A stretch of 64,000 nt of DNA, taken from contig CAZDRX010000003.1 of assembly GCA_964508225.1 (NCBI GenBank), forward strand, positions 1-64,000, written 5' to 3'. The notes below the pieces were generated by a model. It did no database searches. It was not told the DNA's origin and was given only the letters and a program-made list of their open reading frames with translations. The stretch is from CAZDRX01 sp964508225 (lineage in GTDB: Bacteria; Patescibacteriota; Gracilibacteria; Peribacterales; Peribacteraceae). Position numbers and translations under genes: made by a program. How positions within the stretch are numbered: the first letter of the stretch is position 1; every line of letters begins with the position of its first letter. Of this stretch, positions 49,739 through 58,678 are shown piece by piece.

Positions 49739-50253
49739 GGGAGGTGCTTCAGGGCAATCGAAAGCCAGGGGACGTACGTCTCGGGATGTGAGATGAGATC
49801 CGCGCGCAGTGCATCCAGTGACATCCACTTCCACTCCTCCGCTTCGAGAGGATTCATCATCACTTCCACGGACGCATCCGCTGTTCCGATGAGAATGGTG
49901 TCGTGCTCATGCTCGGACATGCCGTTCCCTCGCGGATCGTCCGCACGGTACGTGAATGACGTACCTTTCTTCAACGGAACCGAGAATCCCATTTCTTCCC
50001 GCAGCCTCCGCATGCCTGCGCTGACATCATCCTCACCCGGCAGCTGGTGACTGCAGCACGTATTTCCCCACTGCCCTCCGAACGTCGGCTTCCCGCTGAA
50101 TCGTTTCTGGAGCATCACACGGGTACCGTCCTCGGAGAAGACGAACACGGAAAATGCCCGGTGGAGAATGCCGGGGTGTCGGTGCGCCGTCAGGATATCA
50201 ATCTCGCCGAGCAGTGCCCCGTCGGTACCGACCTGTGTGACCGTGCGATTCAT
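49735..50253 (-). CDS. idi: Isopentenyl-diphosphate delta-isomerase, type I (Nudix)
   Basis: Interconverts IPP and DMAPP. The 172-residue protein has HRAFSVFVFS, the active Cys in WGNTCCSHQLPGE, a Nudix-like helix MRRLREEMGF, and the metal/acid motif in SEHEHDTILIG. The ATG at 50253 is chosen because TACTAT (50265-50260) stands six bases upstream; a 38-codon extension lacks similarity. It begins the isoprenoid cluster and overlaps uppS by ATGA. Confidence 0.92.
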   Translation of the reverse strand: MNRTVTQVGTDGALLGEIDILTAHRHPGILHRAFSVFVFSEDGTRVMLQKRFSGKPTFGGQWGNTCCSHQLPGEDDVSAGMRRLREEMGFSVPLKKGTSFTYRADDPRGNGMSEHEHDTILIGTADASVEVMMNPLEAEEWKWMSLDALRADLISHPETYVPWLSIALKHLP

Positions 50254-50369
50254 GCACGCATAGTACCGCCCGTGAGTCTGCGTTGACAGCACGGATCGAA
50301 TGATTCTCCGCTGACTGCGGAGGATTGCCCGCATATCGTAGAATGTCCACGGTTTCTCCCCGCACACAC

Positions 50370-50957
50370 ATGCTCCACGCTCTCCCGCTCCGCAAGCTCC
50401 AGATCGCCACGCTGCTCATCACCCTCCTTTCGCTCTCGGTGGTGTACGCGTTCTTCTCCCGCAGTGAATCACCCGCAGCGATGCTCACCGCGGTGGCGGC
50501 AGGGGATCAGCGGTTCGAGATGTTCCTGAAGCTCGACACCATTCCCGGCGACAGCATCGATCAGAGACACAAGGCCGAAATCTCCATCGATTCCTTCGCG
50601 TGGGGCGAGTCCCGTTCGATGGGCGCAGGCAGACCCACGATGGAAGGTCTCGTCATCACACTCCCTGTGAACAAAGCCTCTCCCCGGCTCTTCCTCTACT
50701 CGGCGGGAGGTCTCAAGATCGGTCGTGCAGTGCTCAGCGTGCGCAGGACAGGCTCATCGTCCGACATGCTGAAGTGGATTCTCACCGACTCGCAGATCGT
50801 GACGTACAAGACCGTCGGCAACACGCGCGGTGACGGCGTCACGGATCAGATCACGCTCGTGTCCGGCAAGATCGAGGTCGAACTCGAGCCCATGGACGGT
50901 TCACCCACAGTGAAAGCCGGTTGGGACCAGCGCACAGGGAAGTCGGTCGGGTATTAG
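50370..50957 (+). CDS. Hcp-like protein with N-terminal membrane anchor
   Basis: Residues 10-30 form a membrane helix (LQIATLLITLLSLSVVYAFF). The rest matches the Hcp fold: FEMFLKLDTIPGDSIDQRH, EISIDSFAWG, then NKASPRLFLYSAGGLKIGRAVL, a LTDSQIVTYK strand and ITLVSGKIEVELEP. In type VI secretion Hcp forms hexameric tubes; here there are no other such genes, and the anchor argues for a surface or periplasm-like location. TAGAAT (50339-50344) points to a start near 50351. The ATG at 50370 is used, and one at 50343 lies inside the hexamer. The stop abuts that of convergent rmlA-like gene with no gap. Confidence 0.75.
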   Translation: MLHALPLRKLQIATLLITLLSLSVVYAFFSRSESPAAMLTAVAAGDQRFEMFLKLDTIPGDSIDQRHKAEISIDSFAWGESRSMGAGRPTMEGLVITLPVNKASPRLFLYSAGGLKIGRAVLSVRRTGSSSDMLKWILTDSQIVTYKTVGNTRGDGVTDQITLVSGKIEVELEPMDGSPTVKAGWDQRTGKSVGY

Positions 50958-51731
50958 TTACGCGTTCACCTTCTTCGCTTCCTGTTTTGGCAGGATCTTC
51001 TCCTTTGATGATGCGGCGATGGCCGCGAGTCTGCGCTCACGCACGAGGTGCGCCGCACGGTAGAGGCTCTCGAACGTGCCCGCGTCGATCCAGTGATCGG
51101 TGAGCCTGGTGGCATCGGCCAGATTCCGCGTCGCGTACCAGTCGGTCACATCCGTGATTTCGAATTCCCCGCGTGCGGACGGCTTCAGGTTCCTGATGAC
51201 TTCGAAACAGCGGTTGTCGTAGACGTAGCAGCCGGTGACCGCGAGGTTCGTCTTCGGGATTTTCGGCTTCTCCTCGATGGAGACCACGCGGTCGCCGTTC
51301 ATGGTGGCGACGCCGAAGCGCTCCGGATCGTGCACTTCCTTCAGGAAGAGGTGAGCGCCTTCCTTGAAGTTGCGGATGTCTTTCGAGAGATCATCGAAGT
51401 AGATGTTGTCACCGAGGATCGCGCAGATGTTGTCGCCGGCCGCGAAGCTCTCGGCGAGCCCCAGTGCCTGTGCGATACCCTTCGGTTCATCCTGCACGAG
51501 GTAGCTGAACCTGCATCCGAAGCGCGCGCCGCTTCCGAGGAAGCCGGCCATCTGATCGACGTGCTCGCTGCCCGAGATCATGACGATCTCCTGAATCCCT
51601 GCGTCCAGAAGAGTCTGGAGGGGATACAGAATGAGGGGCTTGTCGTACACGGGGAGCAGACTCTTGTTCGTGATCTCCGTGAGAGGCTTGAGCCTGGTGC
51701 CGCTGCCGCCGCAAATGAGGACTCCTTTCAT
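50958..51731 (-). CDS. Nucleotidyltransferase, glucose-1-phosphate thymidylyltransferase-like
   Basis: Activates a sugar-1-phosphate, probably glucose to dTDP-glucose. Over 257 aa: the GGSGTRLKPLT nucleotide loop, KSLLPVYDKPLILYPL, ILGDNIYFDD, EVHDPERFGVA, SIEEKPKIPKTNLAVTGCYVYD and ARGEFEITDV. The ATG at 51731 is supported by TACTCT (51744-51739) seven bases upstream. The reading frame stays open far beyond this start but carries no similarity there. It is divergent from the dTDP-glucose dehydratase gene, its likely next pathway step (RmlA then RmlB). Confidence 0.9.
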   Translation of the reverse strand: MKGVLICGGSGTRLKPLTEITNKSLLPVYDKPLILYPLQTLLDAGIQEIVMISGSEHVDQMAGFLGSGARFGCRFSYLVQDEPKGIAQALGLAESFAAGDNICAILGDNIYFDDLSKDIRNFKEGAHLFLKEVHDPERFGVATMNGDRVVSIEEKPKIPKTNLAVTGCYVYDNRCFEVIRNLKPSARGEFEITDVTDWYATRNLADATRLTDHWIDAGTFESLYRAAHLVRERRLAAIAASSKEKILPKQEAKKVNA

Positions 51732-51843
51732 CAGCAGAAGAGTAGCAGGAGAGAAGACTTTACACAATTTGAAAATGTGCGTTTTATATACATTGAGAAT
51801 TTCAGGGGTCAGAGGCTTCTTCGCACGGTATACTCCCAGTCTC

Positions 51844-52797
51844 ATGTCACGACTCCTCGTCACCGGCGGCGCCGGCTTCATCGGGTCACACTTCGTGCTC
51901 CGGCATGTGCAGCAGTTCCCCAAGGACACCCTCGTCGTGCTCGACAAGCTGACGTATGCCGCCGACAAGCACTTCCTCGATCCGGTCGCTTCGGCGATCA
52001 CGTTCGTGCAGGGCGACATCGTCGACAAAGATCTCGTGGGGAGGCTCGTGCAGGAACACGGCATCGACACGATCGTCGACTTCGCGGCCGAGACGCACGT
52101 GGACCGCAGCATCGATGATCCGTTTCCGTTCCTCCACACGAACGTGATGGGTGTGCAGAGCCTCATCGAAGTCTGCCGCAAGAATCCCGCACTCAGATTC
52201 CTCCACGTCTCCACGGACGAAGTGTACGGAGACCTCACCGATACCGATCCGCCGAAGAAAGCGGAGGATCCCCTCTGGCCCAGCTCACCGTACGCCGCAA
52301 GCAAAGCCGCGGGCGATCTTCTGCTGCAGGCCGCCGCACGCACGTACGGCATCCACACCGCGATCTCACGCTGCACAAACAACTACGGTCCGCATCAGGC
52401 GCTCGAGAAGTTCATCCCCACCGTGATCCGCACGGCAGTGAAGGATCAGCCCGTGCCGATCTATGCCGAAGGCAAGAACAAGCGTGACTGGCTCTACGTC
52501 ACCGATCACACCGATGCACTTGAGACGATCCTTGCGACCCCGTGGGCGTTCGAGAACTGTCACATCTTCAATGTCTCTGCGGACTCCGAGCAGCGCAACA
52601 TCGATGTCGCGACGATGATCCTGCAAGAACTCGGCAAACCCGAGAGCCTCCTCTCGTTCGTGAAGGACCGCCCTGGTCATGACTGGCGCTACGCCCTCGA
52701 TTCGTCGAACACCCGCGCGCTCGGCTGGAAGCCGAAGATGAGCTTTGTCGAGGGGCTCAAAGCGACGGTCGCGTGGTACAGAAACCGTCTCGGTTAG
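51844..52797 (+). CDS. dTDP-glucose 4,6-dehydratase
   Basis: An NAD-dependent extended short-chain dehydrogenase of 317 aa (RmlB type): LLVTGGAGFIGSHFV, DKLTYAADKHFL, DFAAETHVDRSI, VSTDEVYGDL, the YxxxK in SPYAASKAAGD, RCTNNYGPHQ and RDWLYVTDH. It makes dTDP-4-keto-6-deoxyglucose, a precursor of rhamnose and amino-deoxy sugars. TATACT (51829-51834) stands nine bases before the ATG. RmlC and RmlD are not in the window; the DegT aminotransferase and GNAT further on suggest an acylamino-deoxysugar instead (inference). Confidence 0.92.
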   Translation: MSRLLVTGGAGFIGSHFVLRHVQQFPKDTLVVLDKLTYAADKHFLDPVASAITFVQGDIVDKDLVGRLVQEHGIDTIVDFAAETHVDRSIDDPFPFLHTNVMGVQSLIEVCRKNPALRFLHVSTDEVYGDLTDTDPPKKAEDPLWPSSPYAASKAAGDLLLQAAARTYGIHTAISRCTNNYGPHQALEKFIPTVIRTAVKDQPVPIYAEGKNKRDWLYVTDHTDALETILATPWAFENCHIFNVSADSEQRNIDVATMILQELGKPESLLSFVKDRPGHDWRYALDSSNTRALGWKPKMSFVEGLKATVAWYRNRLG

Positions 52798-53696
52798 GAT
52801 TCCTCTTCCCTGAGCCCCGCGGCTTCCCAAAGTGCCTTGTTGAACCTGTGGCGCGCATCCCGCAGGTAGATCCTGCGGTCGGCTTCAGGGGCTTTCCCGA
52901 ATCCCGGTTCATCGCGCGTCACGATCTCGGTTGCCAGTTCTGCGGTGTGTCCCGTTATCGTCCGTAGCACGGAGTCCGCACGCTCGGGGAATGCCTCCCG
53001 GATCCGTGCGACAAATTCCTTCATGAAGAAATCGGCGTCCGTCTTTCCGCGCATTTCATGGGACATGTCACTCAGAATCCGCACTGCGACCATTTTCTCC
53101 GCTTTTGCATGTTCGACGAGTGCGCGCTGACCCTCGACGAGAAAAAGCGGCAGACCCGTTTGCGCCTCCATTTTCCGGAGCTCCTCTTCACGTGACTGGA
53201 TGCGTCCGTTCATCATCTGGCGAATTCTGGGGCCGAGGCGCGACACCGGAAGATTAAGCGATTCCAGCGCGACCGGCGGTGGAGCAGCTTCTGCTTTCTC
53301 ATCGATCTCTTTTAGAACATGGGCGTCCATGAGCTTGCTCACCTTCGTTCGTATCTCGATGTCCATGTCGTAATCCACTGCGGTGTCCGCGAAGCGGCCG
53401 AGCCGCACTTCGAGAGCGAGTTCTTCCAGAATGAAACCGCGGATGATCTGCGCATGATGGATTCTCTCCATGGGCGTCATCGATGCCGTGAGCGTGCGGA
53501 AGAACTCGCAGGATTCGATGTGCGAGAGCAGCTCCTCGCCCGTCCACTCTTCTTTCCCGAGAGACTGTGCGAATTTCGTGAGCACGCCCCGATACAGGAC
53601 ATTGTCGAATGCATCCGTCTCGAGAGCGATACGATTGAGAATGACTCCCCCAAGTTCCACTCCTTCAAGCCTTCGTTGGATTTCGGCTTCTTCCAT
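52794..53696 (-). CDS. Hypothetical protein, mostly helical (300 aa)
   Basis: I recognise no family. The protein is soluble, acidic and almost entirely helical by pattern (ILNRIALETDAFDNVLYRGV; MTPMERIHHAQIIRGFILEE; then RIREAFPERADSVLRTI). An Ala/Pro-rich linker lies near residue 137. A perfect TATAAT on the minus strand (near 53720-53715) stands 11 bases before the ATG, in an AT-rich patch. The gene is inserted between rmlB-like and the GT4 set, convergent with the former (stops overlap by four bases). It could be a regulator or structural helper. Confidence 0.6.
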   Translation of the reverse strand: MEEAEIQRRLEGVELGGVILNRIALETDAFDNVLYRGVLTKFAQSLGKEEWTGEELLSHIESCEFFRTLTASMTPMERIHHAQIIRGFILEELALEVRLGRFADTAVDYDMDIEIRTKVSKLMDAHVLKEIDEKAEAAPPPVALESLNLPVSRLGPRIRQMMNGRIQSREEELRKMEAQTGLPLFLVEGQRALVEHAKAEKMVAVRILSDMSHEMRGKTDADFFMKEFVARIREAFPERADSVLRTITGHTAELATEIVTRDEPGFGKAPEADRRIYLRDARHRFNKALWEAAGLREEES

Positions 53697-53786
53697 TTCA
53701 ATGGTATATTATACTATAAAACCATATAATTTGCACTTCGGGCGACGGTCCACCTTCTGTCGTCATTCGCCGCTACAATGAGCCCC

Positions 53787-54881
53787 ATGCGCATCGTTCT
53801 TGCGACCGGTATCTACCCGCCCGACATCGGCGGGCCTGCCACGTATGTCTCGGCGTTCGGTGCGGAGCTCCGGAGCCGCAAGCACGATGTCCGTGTCATC
53901 ACGTACGGTCGACCGGGAAGTGAAGCACGCACGGTGAAGGGAGGAGTGCCGGTGACGGTGGTGCCGAATTCCGGCGGCATGATCGCGCGATGGATGCGGT
54001 ACCGCGATGCACTGCGTGAGTACGCGTCCGATGCGGATGTCGTCATTGCCTTCACCTCCGTGAGCGTGGGCGTGCCTCTCATTCTCGCGCGCCTCCGCCA
54101 CCCGAAAACCATTCTGCGTCTCGGCGGGGAATTCTTCTGGGAACGGGCAACAGACGCCGGAAGCACGAAGAGCCTCGGTGAGTGGTACCGCTCCAGATTC
54201 AGTTTCTGGCGCCTTGTGAACGCGTTCTTCATGGAGGGCATCCTCCGGAGCTTCCACGCGGTCGTGTATTCAACGGGGTTCCAGAGAGACATCCATGAAC
54301 GTGCGTACCGCGAACTTCCCCCCGTCTCCGTCATCGAGAATGCCGTGCCCGAGGACACACCCGTGAAACACAGGATTCATGATCCGCTTCGGCTCCTCTT
54401 CGTCGGACGGTTCGTGCATTTCAAAAATCTGCCCGTGCTTCTGGAGACGGTGACCAAGTTTCACGATTGCACACTTACGCTTACGGGCGACGGTCCGATG
54501 AAGAGCCGTCTCGTCGAGTATGTCCGTGCGCACGGTCTCTCGGATCGCGTCCATTTTCTTCCGCCGATGTTCGGGGATGCCAAGAGAAAGCTCTTCGCCG
54601 AGCATGACCTCCTCGTCATTCCGTCCGTTACCGAGATCAGTCCGAACGTGGCTCTGGAGGCCAGAAGCGCTGGTCTTCCCGTCCTCCTCACAGACGAAAC
54701 GGGACTTTCTTCCGATCTTGCCAAGGGCATGCTGTGCGCACCAACGCGTGACAGTGTCCACCTCCTCTCCGCGATCATGAAGGCGCGTTCGCGGTATGAC
54801 GATCTCGCTGCCGCATCGCCTTCCAAACGTTCGTGGTCCGACGTTACCGACGAGTGGATGACTCTCCTCTCCAACGTATGA
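53787..54881 (+). CDS. Family 4 glycosyltransferase
   Basis: GT-B enzyme of 364 aa: LATGIYPPDIGGPATYVSAF at the acceptor side, then PLRLLFVGRFVHFKNLPVLLE, LTGDGPMKSRL, RVHFLPPMFGDAKRKLFAEH and IPSVTEISPNVALEARSAGLPVLLT. TACAAT (53774-53779) stands seven bases before the ATG at 53787; an ATG at 53778 lies within the hexamer and is rejected. It is the first of three consecutive GT4 genes, overlapping the second by ATGA. Confidence 0.92.
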   Translation: MRIVLATGIYPPDIGGPATYVSAFGAELRSRKHDVRVITYGRPGSEARTVKGGVPVTVVPNSGGMIARWMRYRDALREYASDADVVIAFTSVSVGVPLILARLRHPKTILRLGGEFFWERATDAGSTKSLGEWYRSRFSFWRLVNAFFMEGILRSFHAVVYSTGFQRDIHERAYRELPPVSVIENAVPEDTPVKHRIHDPLRLLFVGRFVHFKNLPVLLETVTKFHDCTLTLTGDGPMKSRLVEYVRAHGLSDRVHFLPPMFGDAKRKLFAEHDLLVIPSVTEISPNVALEARSAGLPVLLTDETGLSSDLAKGMLCAPTRDSVHLLSAIMKARSRYDDLAAASPSKRSWSDVTDEWMTLLSNV

Positions 54882-55987
54882 AGCTCCTCATGATCAGCGG
54901 CGATCGATCGATCCTGCGTCCGAAAACGCAGTCTGCGTTCTCGCTCATGCTCGAGGAACTGCGTCAGCACTTCGAGCGGATCGACATTCTCTGTCCGCGG
55001 GGCATCGTCGATATCCGGGAAGTCCGTGCGCTCCATGGCAATGTCTTCGTGCATGCGTCGCCTCTGTCCAGATTCGGTCAGCCGTTCTTCATACGGAAGA
55101 AGGGCGTCGAGCTTTTCCGCGCCCACCATCACGATGTCATGACTGTCCATGAGTATCCGCCGTTCCTCAACGGTATCGGCGCGCGCATGCTCAAGGCCGC
55201 CACGGGAATCCCGATGGAGATGGAGATACATCACATCGTCGGGTGGCCCGTCGTCGCATCCCCCGCGGAGTACATCGGTCGCTGGATGACCCGCACGTTC
55301 ATCGCTTCCCACAGCCGAAATTTCGATGCCGTGCGCGTCGTGAATACCACCGTGCAGTCGATGCTTGCATCGTGGGGCGTCGAGCCCGGGAAGATCAGGG
55401 TCGTCCCGTCCGTGTACCTCGATCACGCGGTCATCGACGCCGCGAAGCAGCAGCCGAAAACGTACGACATGACCTTCGCCGCACGTCTCGTGGACAACAA
55501 GGGGCTCATGGAAGTCATCGATGCCGTGGCACTCATGCCGAGGAAGACGCTCCTCATCGTCGGAGACGGTCCGCTCAAGGCCGAAGCCGAGGCGCACGTC
55601 CGCGCGCACGGCATCGCAGACCGCGTGACCTTCTCAGGATGGATCCCGACGGCCGCGGAGTACGTGAAGACCGTCGCCGCCGGACAAATTTTCCTCATGA
55701 ACTCGAAGAGTGAAGGCAATCCGCGTGTCGCGGTGGAGGCCATGGCGCTCGGCCTGCCTGTCATCGCGACGAAGGTGGGGATCATGCCGGACATCGTGGA
55801 GGACGGTTCCAACGGTTTCTTCACGGACGGATCGCCTGCGGACATCGCGGAGAAGGTATCCGTGCTGCTTGCAGATCCCGCTCTCGCTGAGCGCATGGGC
55901 CGCCGTGCCACGGAAGTCAGGAACCGTTTCGAGAAAAAATCCGCCATCAAAGCGTATGCTGATTTCCTGAAATCTCTCGCACACTGA
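54878..55987 (+). CDS. Family 4 glycosyltransferase
   Basis: GT-B enzyme of 369 aa. MISGDRSILRPKTQSAF at the start, then YDMTFAARLVDNKGLMEVIDA, LLIVGDGPLKAEAEAHV, RVTFSGWIPTAAEYVKTV, and LMNSKSEGNPRVAVEAMALGLPVIATKVGIMPDIV with the E-x7-E donor motif. It starts on the stop of the preceding GT4 gene (ATGA) and is followed after four bases by the third GT4, forming one operon for a surface glycan. Confidence 0.92.
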   Translation: MKLLMISGDRSILRPKTQSAFSLMLEELRQHFERIDILCPRGIVDIREVRALHGNVFVHASPLSRFGQPFFIRKKGVELFRAHHHDVMTVHEYPPFLNGIGARMLKAATGIPMEMEIHHIVGWPVVASPAEYIGRWMTRTFIASHSRNFDAVRVVNTTVQSMLASWGVEPGKIRVVPSVYLDHAVIDAAKQQPKTYDMTFAARLVDNKGLMEVIDAVALMPRKTLLIVGDGPLKAEAEAHVRAHGIADRVTFSGWIPTAAEYVKTVAAGQIFLMNSKSEGNPRVAVEAMALGLPVIATKVGIMPDIVEDGSNGFFTDGSPADIAEKVSVLLADPALAERMGRRATEVRNRFEKKSAIKAYADFLKSLAH

Positions 55988-55991
55988 TCCC

Positions 55992-56987
55992 ATGCGCATT
56001 CTCTTCATCACCCAGAAGCTGAAGGCACAGGATGCCTTCGGGGTTCTGTGGGTGCGGGAATTCATCCGTCAGGGGTTTGAGGTGTCGGTTATCTGTCTCG
56101 AAGGTTCGTCTGAGACGTTCGAGTTCCCCGTGTACTCCCTTGGCAAAGAAAAGGGAGCGTCCCGTCTCCGCTCTGTCCTCACGTTTGAGACACTGATCAC
56201 AACGCTGCCGTACGATCGAGTCTTCGTGCACATGGCGCCCGTGTGGTACACCCTCGGCTGCTGGCTGTGGACTCTCAAACGTGTGCCCACGTACCTCTGG
56301 TACACGCACTACCGGATGCAGCTCGGGGTGCGGCTCTTCGGATGGTTCGGGACACGCTTCTTCTGTGCCACACCGCAGAGCCTTCCGCAGTATGAGGGCT
56401 CACGGAAGAAGAGCGTCGTCGGTCACGGTATCGATCTCCGGTTCTGGCCGAAGCGCAGGAACCTCGCCCAAAACCCGTTCCGTCTCCTCGTGGTCCATCG
56501 CCTCAGCCGTTCCAAGCGTCTCGAGCTTTCCATCCGCAGTCTTCTCCTCCTCGATCCGCGTTTCACCATCGATATCTACGGCATCGAAGCGGAGGCAGGA
56601 TACAGTCTGGAGATGAAGCAGCTTGTGGCGGATCTGAAGCTCGGCGCGCGCGTCACGTTTCACGGCACGGTGCCGATGCAGAGACTGCCGGAGATCTATG
56701 TCCGTCACCGTCTGATCCTCAACATGGCCTCCGAGACGATCGACAAGACGATGCTCGAAGCGATGACGTGCGGTACGTATCCGGTGACGACGACGGCCAA
56801 CGCCGCCGCGATCGGTATTCCCGCCTCGCCCGCGGCTGATACGCCCGAGGCGATCGCGGAGTTCGTCCGTACGCATGCGGAAGCGGCGCCGATCGATGCG
56901 GATTCGATGTACGAAGTCGTCGAGAAGCATCACAGCCTCGGAGGGCTTGTCGCGAAGATGAGGGAGTACATGAGAGATGGGCGATGA
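55992..56987 (+). CDS. Family 4 glycosyltransferase
   Basis: GT-B enzyme of 331 aa. RILFITQKLKAQDAFGVLWV at the start; FRLLVVHRLSRSKRLELSI, FTIDIYGIEAEAGYS, RVTFHGTVPMQRLPEIY and LNMASETIDKTMLEAMTCGTYPVTT at the donor side. It is shorter and more divergent than its two upstream neighbours, with which it forms an operon (four-base gap). It ends 30 bases before the convergent aminotransferase gene. Confidence 0.9.
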   Translation: MRILFITQKLKAQDAFGVLWVREFIRQGFEVSVICLEGSSETFEFPVYSLGKEKGASRLRSVLTFETLITTLPYDRVFVHMAPVWYTLGCWLWTLKRVPTYLWYTHYRMQLGVRLFGWFGTRFFCATPQSLPQYEGSRKKSVVGHGIDLRFWPKRRNLAQNPFRLLVVHRLSRSKRLELSIRSLLLLDPRFTIDIYGIEAEAGYSLEMKQLVADLKLGARVTFHGTVPMQRLPEIYVRHRLILNMASETIDKTMLEAMTCGTYPVTTTANAAAIGIPASPAADTPEAIAEFVRTHAEAAPIDADSMYEVVEKHHSLGGLVAKMREYMRDGR

Positions 56988-57017
56988 TTGTTGTTTCTTT
57001 AGGACGATCTTCCACCT

Positions 57018-58118
57018 TTATCCGAGTACCTCACTCAGTGCCTCACACACTTCTTTCACCTGCTCAGACGTGAGCTCCGCGTACATCGGGAGCGAGAGGA
57101 GTTCCGGTGCGATCTTCTCCGCCACGGGGAAATCACCATTCTTCCATTTTCCTGCGTAGGCCTCCTGCAAATGAATCGGGATCGGGTAGTGAATACCGGT
57201 CGCAATGCCTTTGTCCTTGAGTTTCTGCTGTACGGCATCGCGGTTCCCCACACGGATCACGAACAGGTGGTAGTTACTCGCACGGTCATCATGTGCAGTG
57301 AACAGCTTCACCTTCGGATTGCTGCTGAGAATCGATCGGTACTGATCGGCGTGTTTCCTGCGTGCGTCGTTCCAGCGTTCCAAGTGCTTCATCTTCACAC
57401 CGAGCACCGCGCCCTGAATGCCGTCCAGACGCTCGTTTCTGCCGACGACCTTGTGCTTGTACTTCTCGGGCATGCCGTGGTCGCGGAGCATGCGGATCTT
57501 TGCCGCGATGGCATCATCATCCGTCGTCACCGCGCCGCCTTCACCGTACGCGCCGAGGTTCTTGCCGGGATAGAAACTGAAGGCCGCCGCATGAGCGAGC
57601 GAGCCCGCCGTCTTTCCTTTGTAGCGGCTGCCGTGTGCCTGACACGCGTCCTCGATCACGATGAGATCATGTTTTTTTGCGATCGCCTTCACCGCGTCCA
57701 TGTCCGCACACTGGCCGTAGAGGTGCACGGGGATGATCGCTTTCGTCTTGGAAGTGATCGCCGCTTCGATCTTCGTCGTGTCGATGAGCGCATCGGCTTC
57801 ATTGCAATCCACGAGGACGGGAGTGGCCTGTGCGAGCGAAATCGCCTCCGCGCTCGCGAAGAACGAGTTTGTCACCGTGATCACTTCGTCGCCCCGTCCG
57901 ATCCCGTACGCCATGAGGATGAGCTCGATGGCCGAGGTGCCGTTGCCGACCGCAATGCAGTGCTTTGCCCCGCAGTACGCCGCAAAAGCCTTCTCGAAGC
58001 TCTCCACGGCAGGCCCGAGGGCGAATGCGCAGCTGTCCACGACGGCCTGCATCGCCGGATCCACCTCCGCTTTGATGCTTCTGTACTGTGCCTTGAGGTC
58101 GAGAAACGGGACGGGCAT
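57018..58118 (-). CDS. DegT/DnrJ/EryC1 sugar aminotransferase
   Basis: A PLP enzyme of 366 aa that aminates a keto sugar-nucleotide. Motifs: VPFLDLKAQYRSIK, GNGTSAIELILMAYGIGRGDEVI, VHLYGQCADMDAV, EDACQAHGSRYKGKTAGS, the PLP Lys in FYPGKNLGAYGEGG, and NERLDGIQGAVLG. TATTCT (58134-58129) stands ten bases before the ATG. Its promoter is back-to-back with that of the GNAT gene, the likely next step (acylation of the new amino group). Likely product: a dTDP- or UDP-linked amino sugar. Confidence 0.93.
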   Translation of the reverse strand: MPVPFLDLKAQYRSIKAEVDPAMQAVVDSCAFALGPAVESFEKAFAAYCGAKHCIAVGNGTSAIELILMAYGIGRGDEVITVTNSFFASAEAISLAQATPVLVDCNEADALIDTTKIEAAITSKTKAIIPVHLYGQCADMDAVKAIAKKHDLIVIEDACQAHGSRYKGKTAGSLAHAAAFSFYPGKNLGAYGEGGAVTTDDDAIAAKIRMLRDHGMPEKYKHKVVGRNERLDGIQGAVLGVKMKHLERWNDARRKHADQYRSILSSNPKVKLFTAHDDRASNYHLFVIRVGNRDAVQQKLKDKGIATGIHYPIPIHLQEAYAGKWKNGDFPVAEKIAPELLSLPMYAELTSEQVKEVCEALSEVLG

Positions 58119-58149
58119 CTGTGACCCGAGAATACTATACTACCGCCGC

Positions 58150-58678
58150 ATGACCAATCGGACGATCATCCTCGGCGGGAAGAATGTGGCCCTCGTGGCG
58201 ATGACGCTCGCGGACCAGCCCCAGTTCCACGCGTGGCTGCAGGATCCTGAGCTACGGAACCTGATCGATGATCAGCGCATCCCCACGATCCATGATCAGA
58301 CCCTCTGGTTCGAGCGCGTCCAGAAGCCCGACCGGAAGTTCTTCTCCCTCGTGACGGTGCAGGATGGCACACTCATCGGAAATGCCGGGTTCGTGGATAT
58401 CGATCCGGATGCCTCCGAAGCCACACTCCGTATCACGATCGGCAATCCGGCGTTCCGCGGAAAGGGGCTCGGGAGCGAGGCCGTCGCANNNNNNNNNNGC
58501 ACTCCTCGTGATGTACGCGTTCGGGACTGCCAAGTGGAAGCGGATCAACCTGAAAGTCCTCAAGACGAATGAACGTGCGATTCGCAGCTACGAGAAGTCA
58601 GGATTCAAGATCACCTCGGAGCACTTGCAGGATGGCAAGACCGTCTTCACGATGACACTCGATTCTCCCGCCCTATGA
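58150..58678 (+). CDS. GNAT N-acetyltransferase (interrupted by an assembly gap)
   Basis: An acetyl-CoA-dependent acetyltransferase of the RimJ/PseH-like group: ILGGKNVALVAMTLADQPQF at the start, LIGNAGFVDIDPDASEATLRI, the acetyl-CoA loop NPAFRGKGLGSEAV, and after the gap INLKVLKTNERAIRSYEKSGF. A run of ten N (58489-58498) breaks the frame just after the acetyl-CoA loop. The true protein is about 175 aa and probably intact. TATACT (58136-58141) stands eight bases before the ATG. The stop overlaps the next gene (ATGA). A role in acylating the sugar made by the neighbouring aminotransferase is likely. Confidence 0.85.
58489..58498. other. Assembly gap (10 N)
   Basis: Ten unknown bases inside the GNAT gene. 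The frame on the two sides does not match across ten bases, so the real gap length differs from ten or the ends carry errors. Confidence 0.99.

Noticed and set aside
50370..50957. A type VI secretion locus
   Set aside because: Only the Hcp-like gene is present; no TssB/TssC, VgrG or ClpV-like genes lie in the window.
51732..52382. N-terminal extension of the nucleotidyltransferase
   Set aside because: Overlaps the dTDP-glucose dehydratase gene on the other strand and lacks similarity; the family starts at the ATG at 51731.
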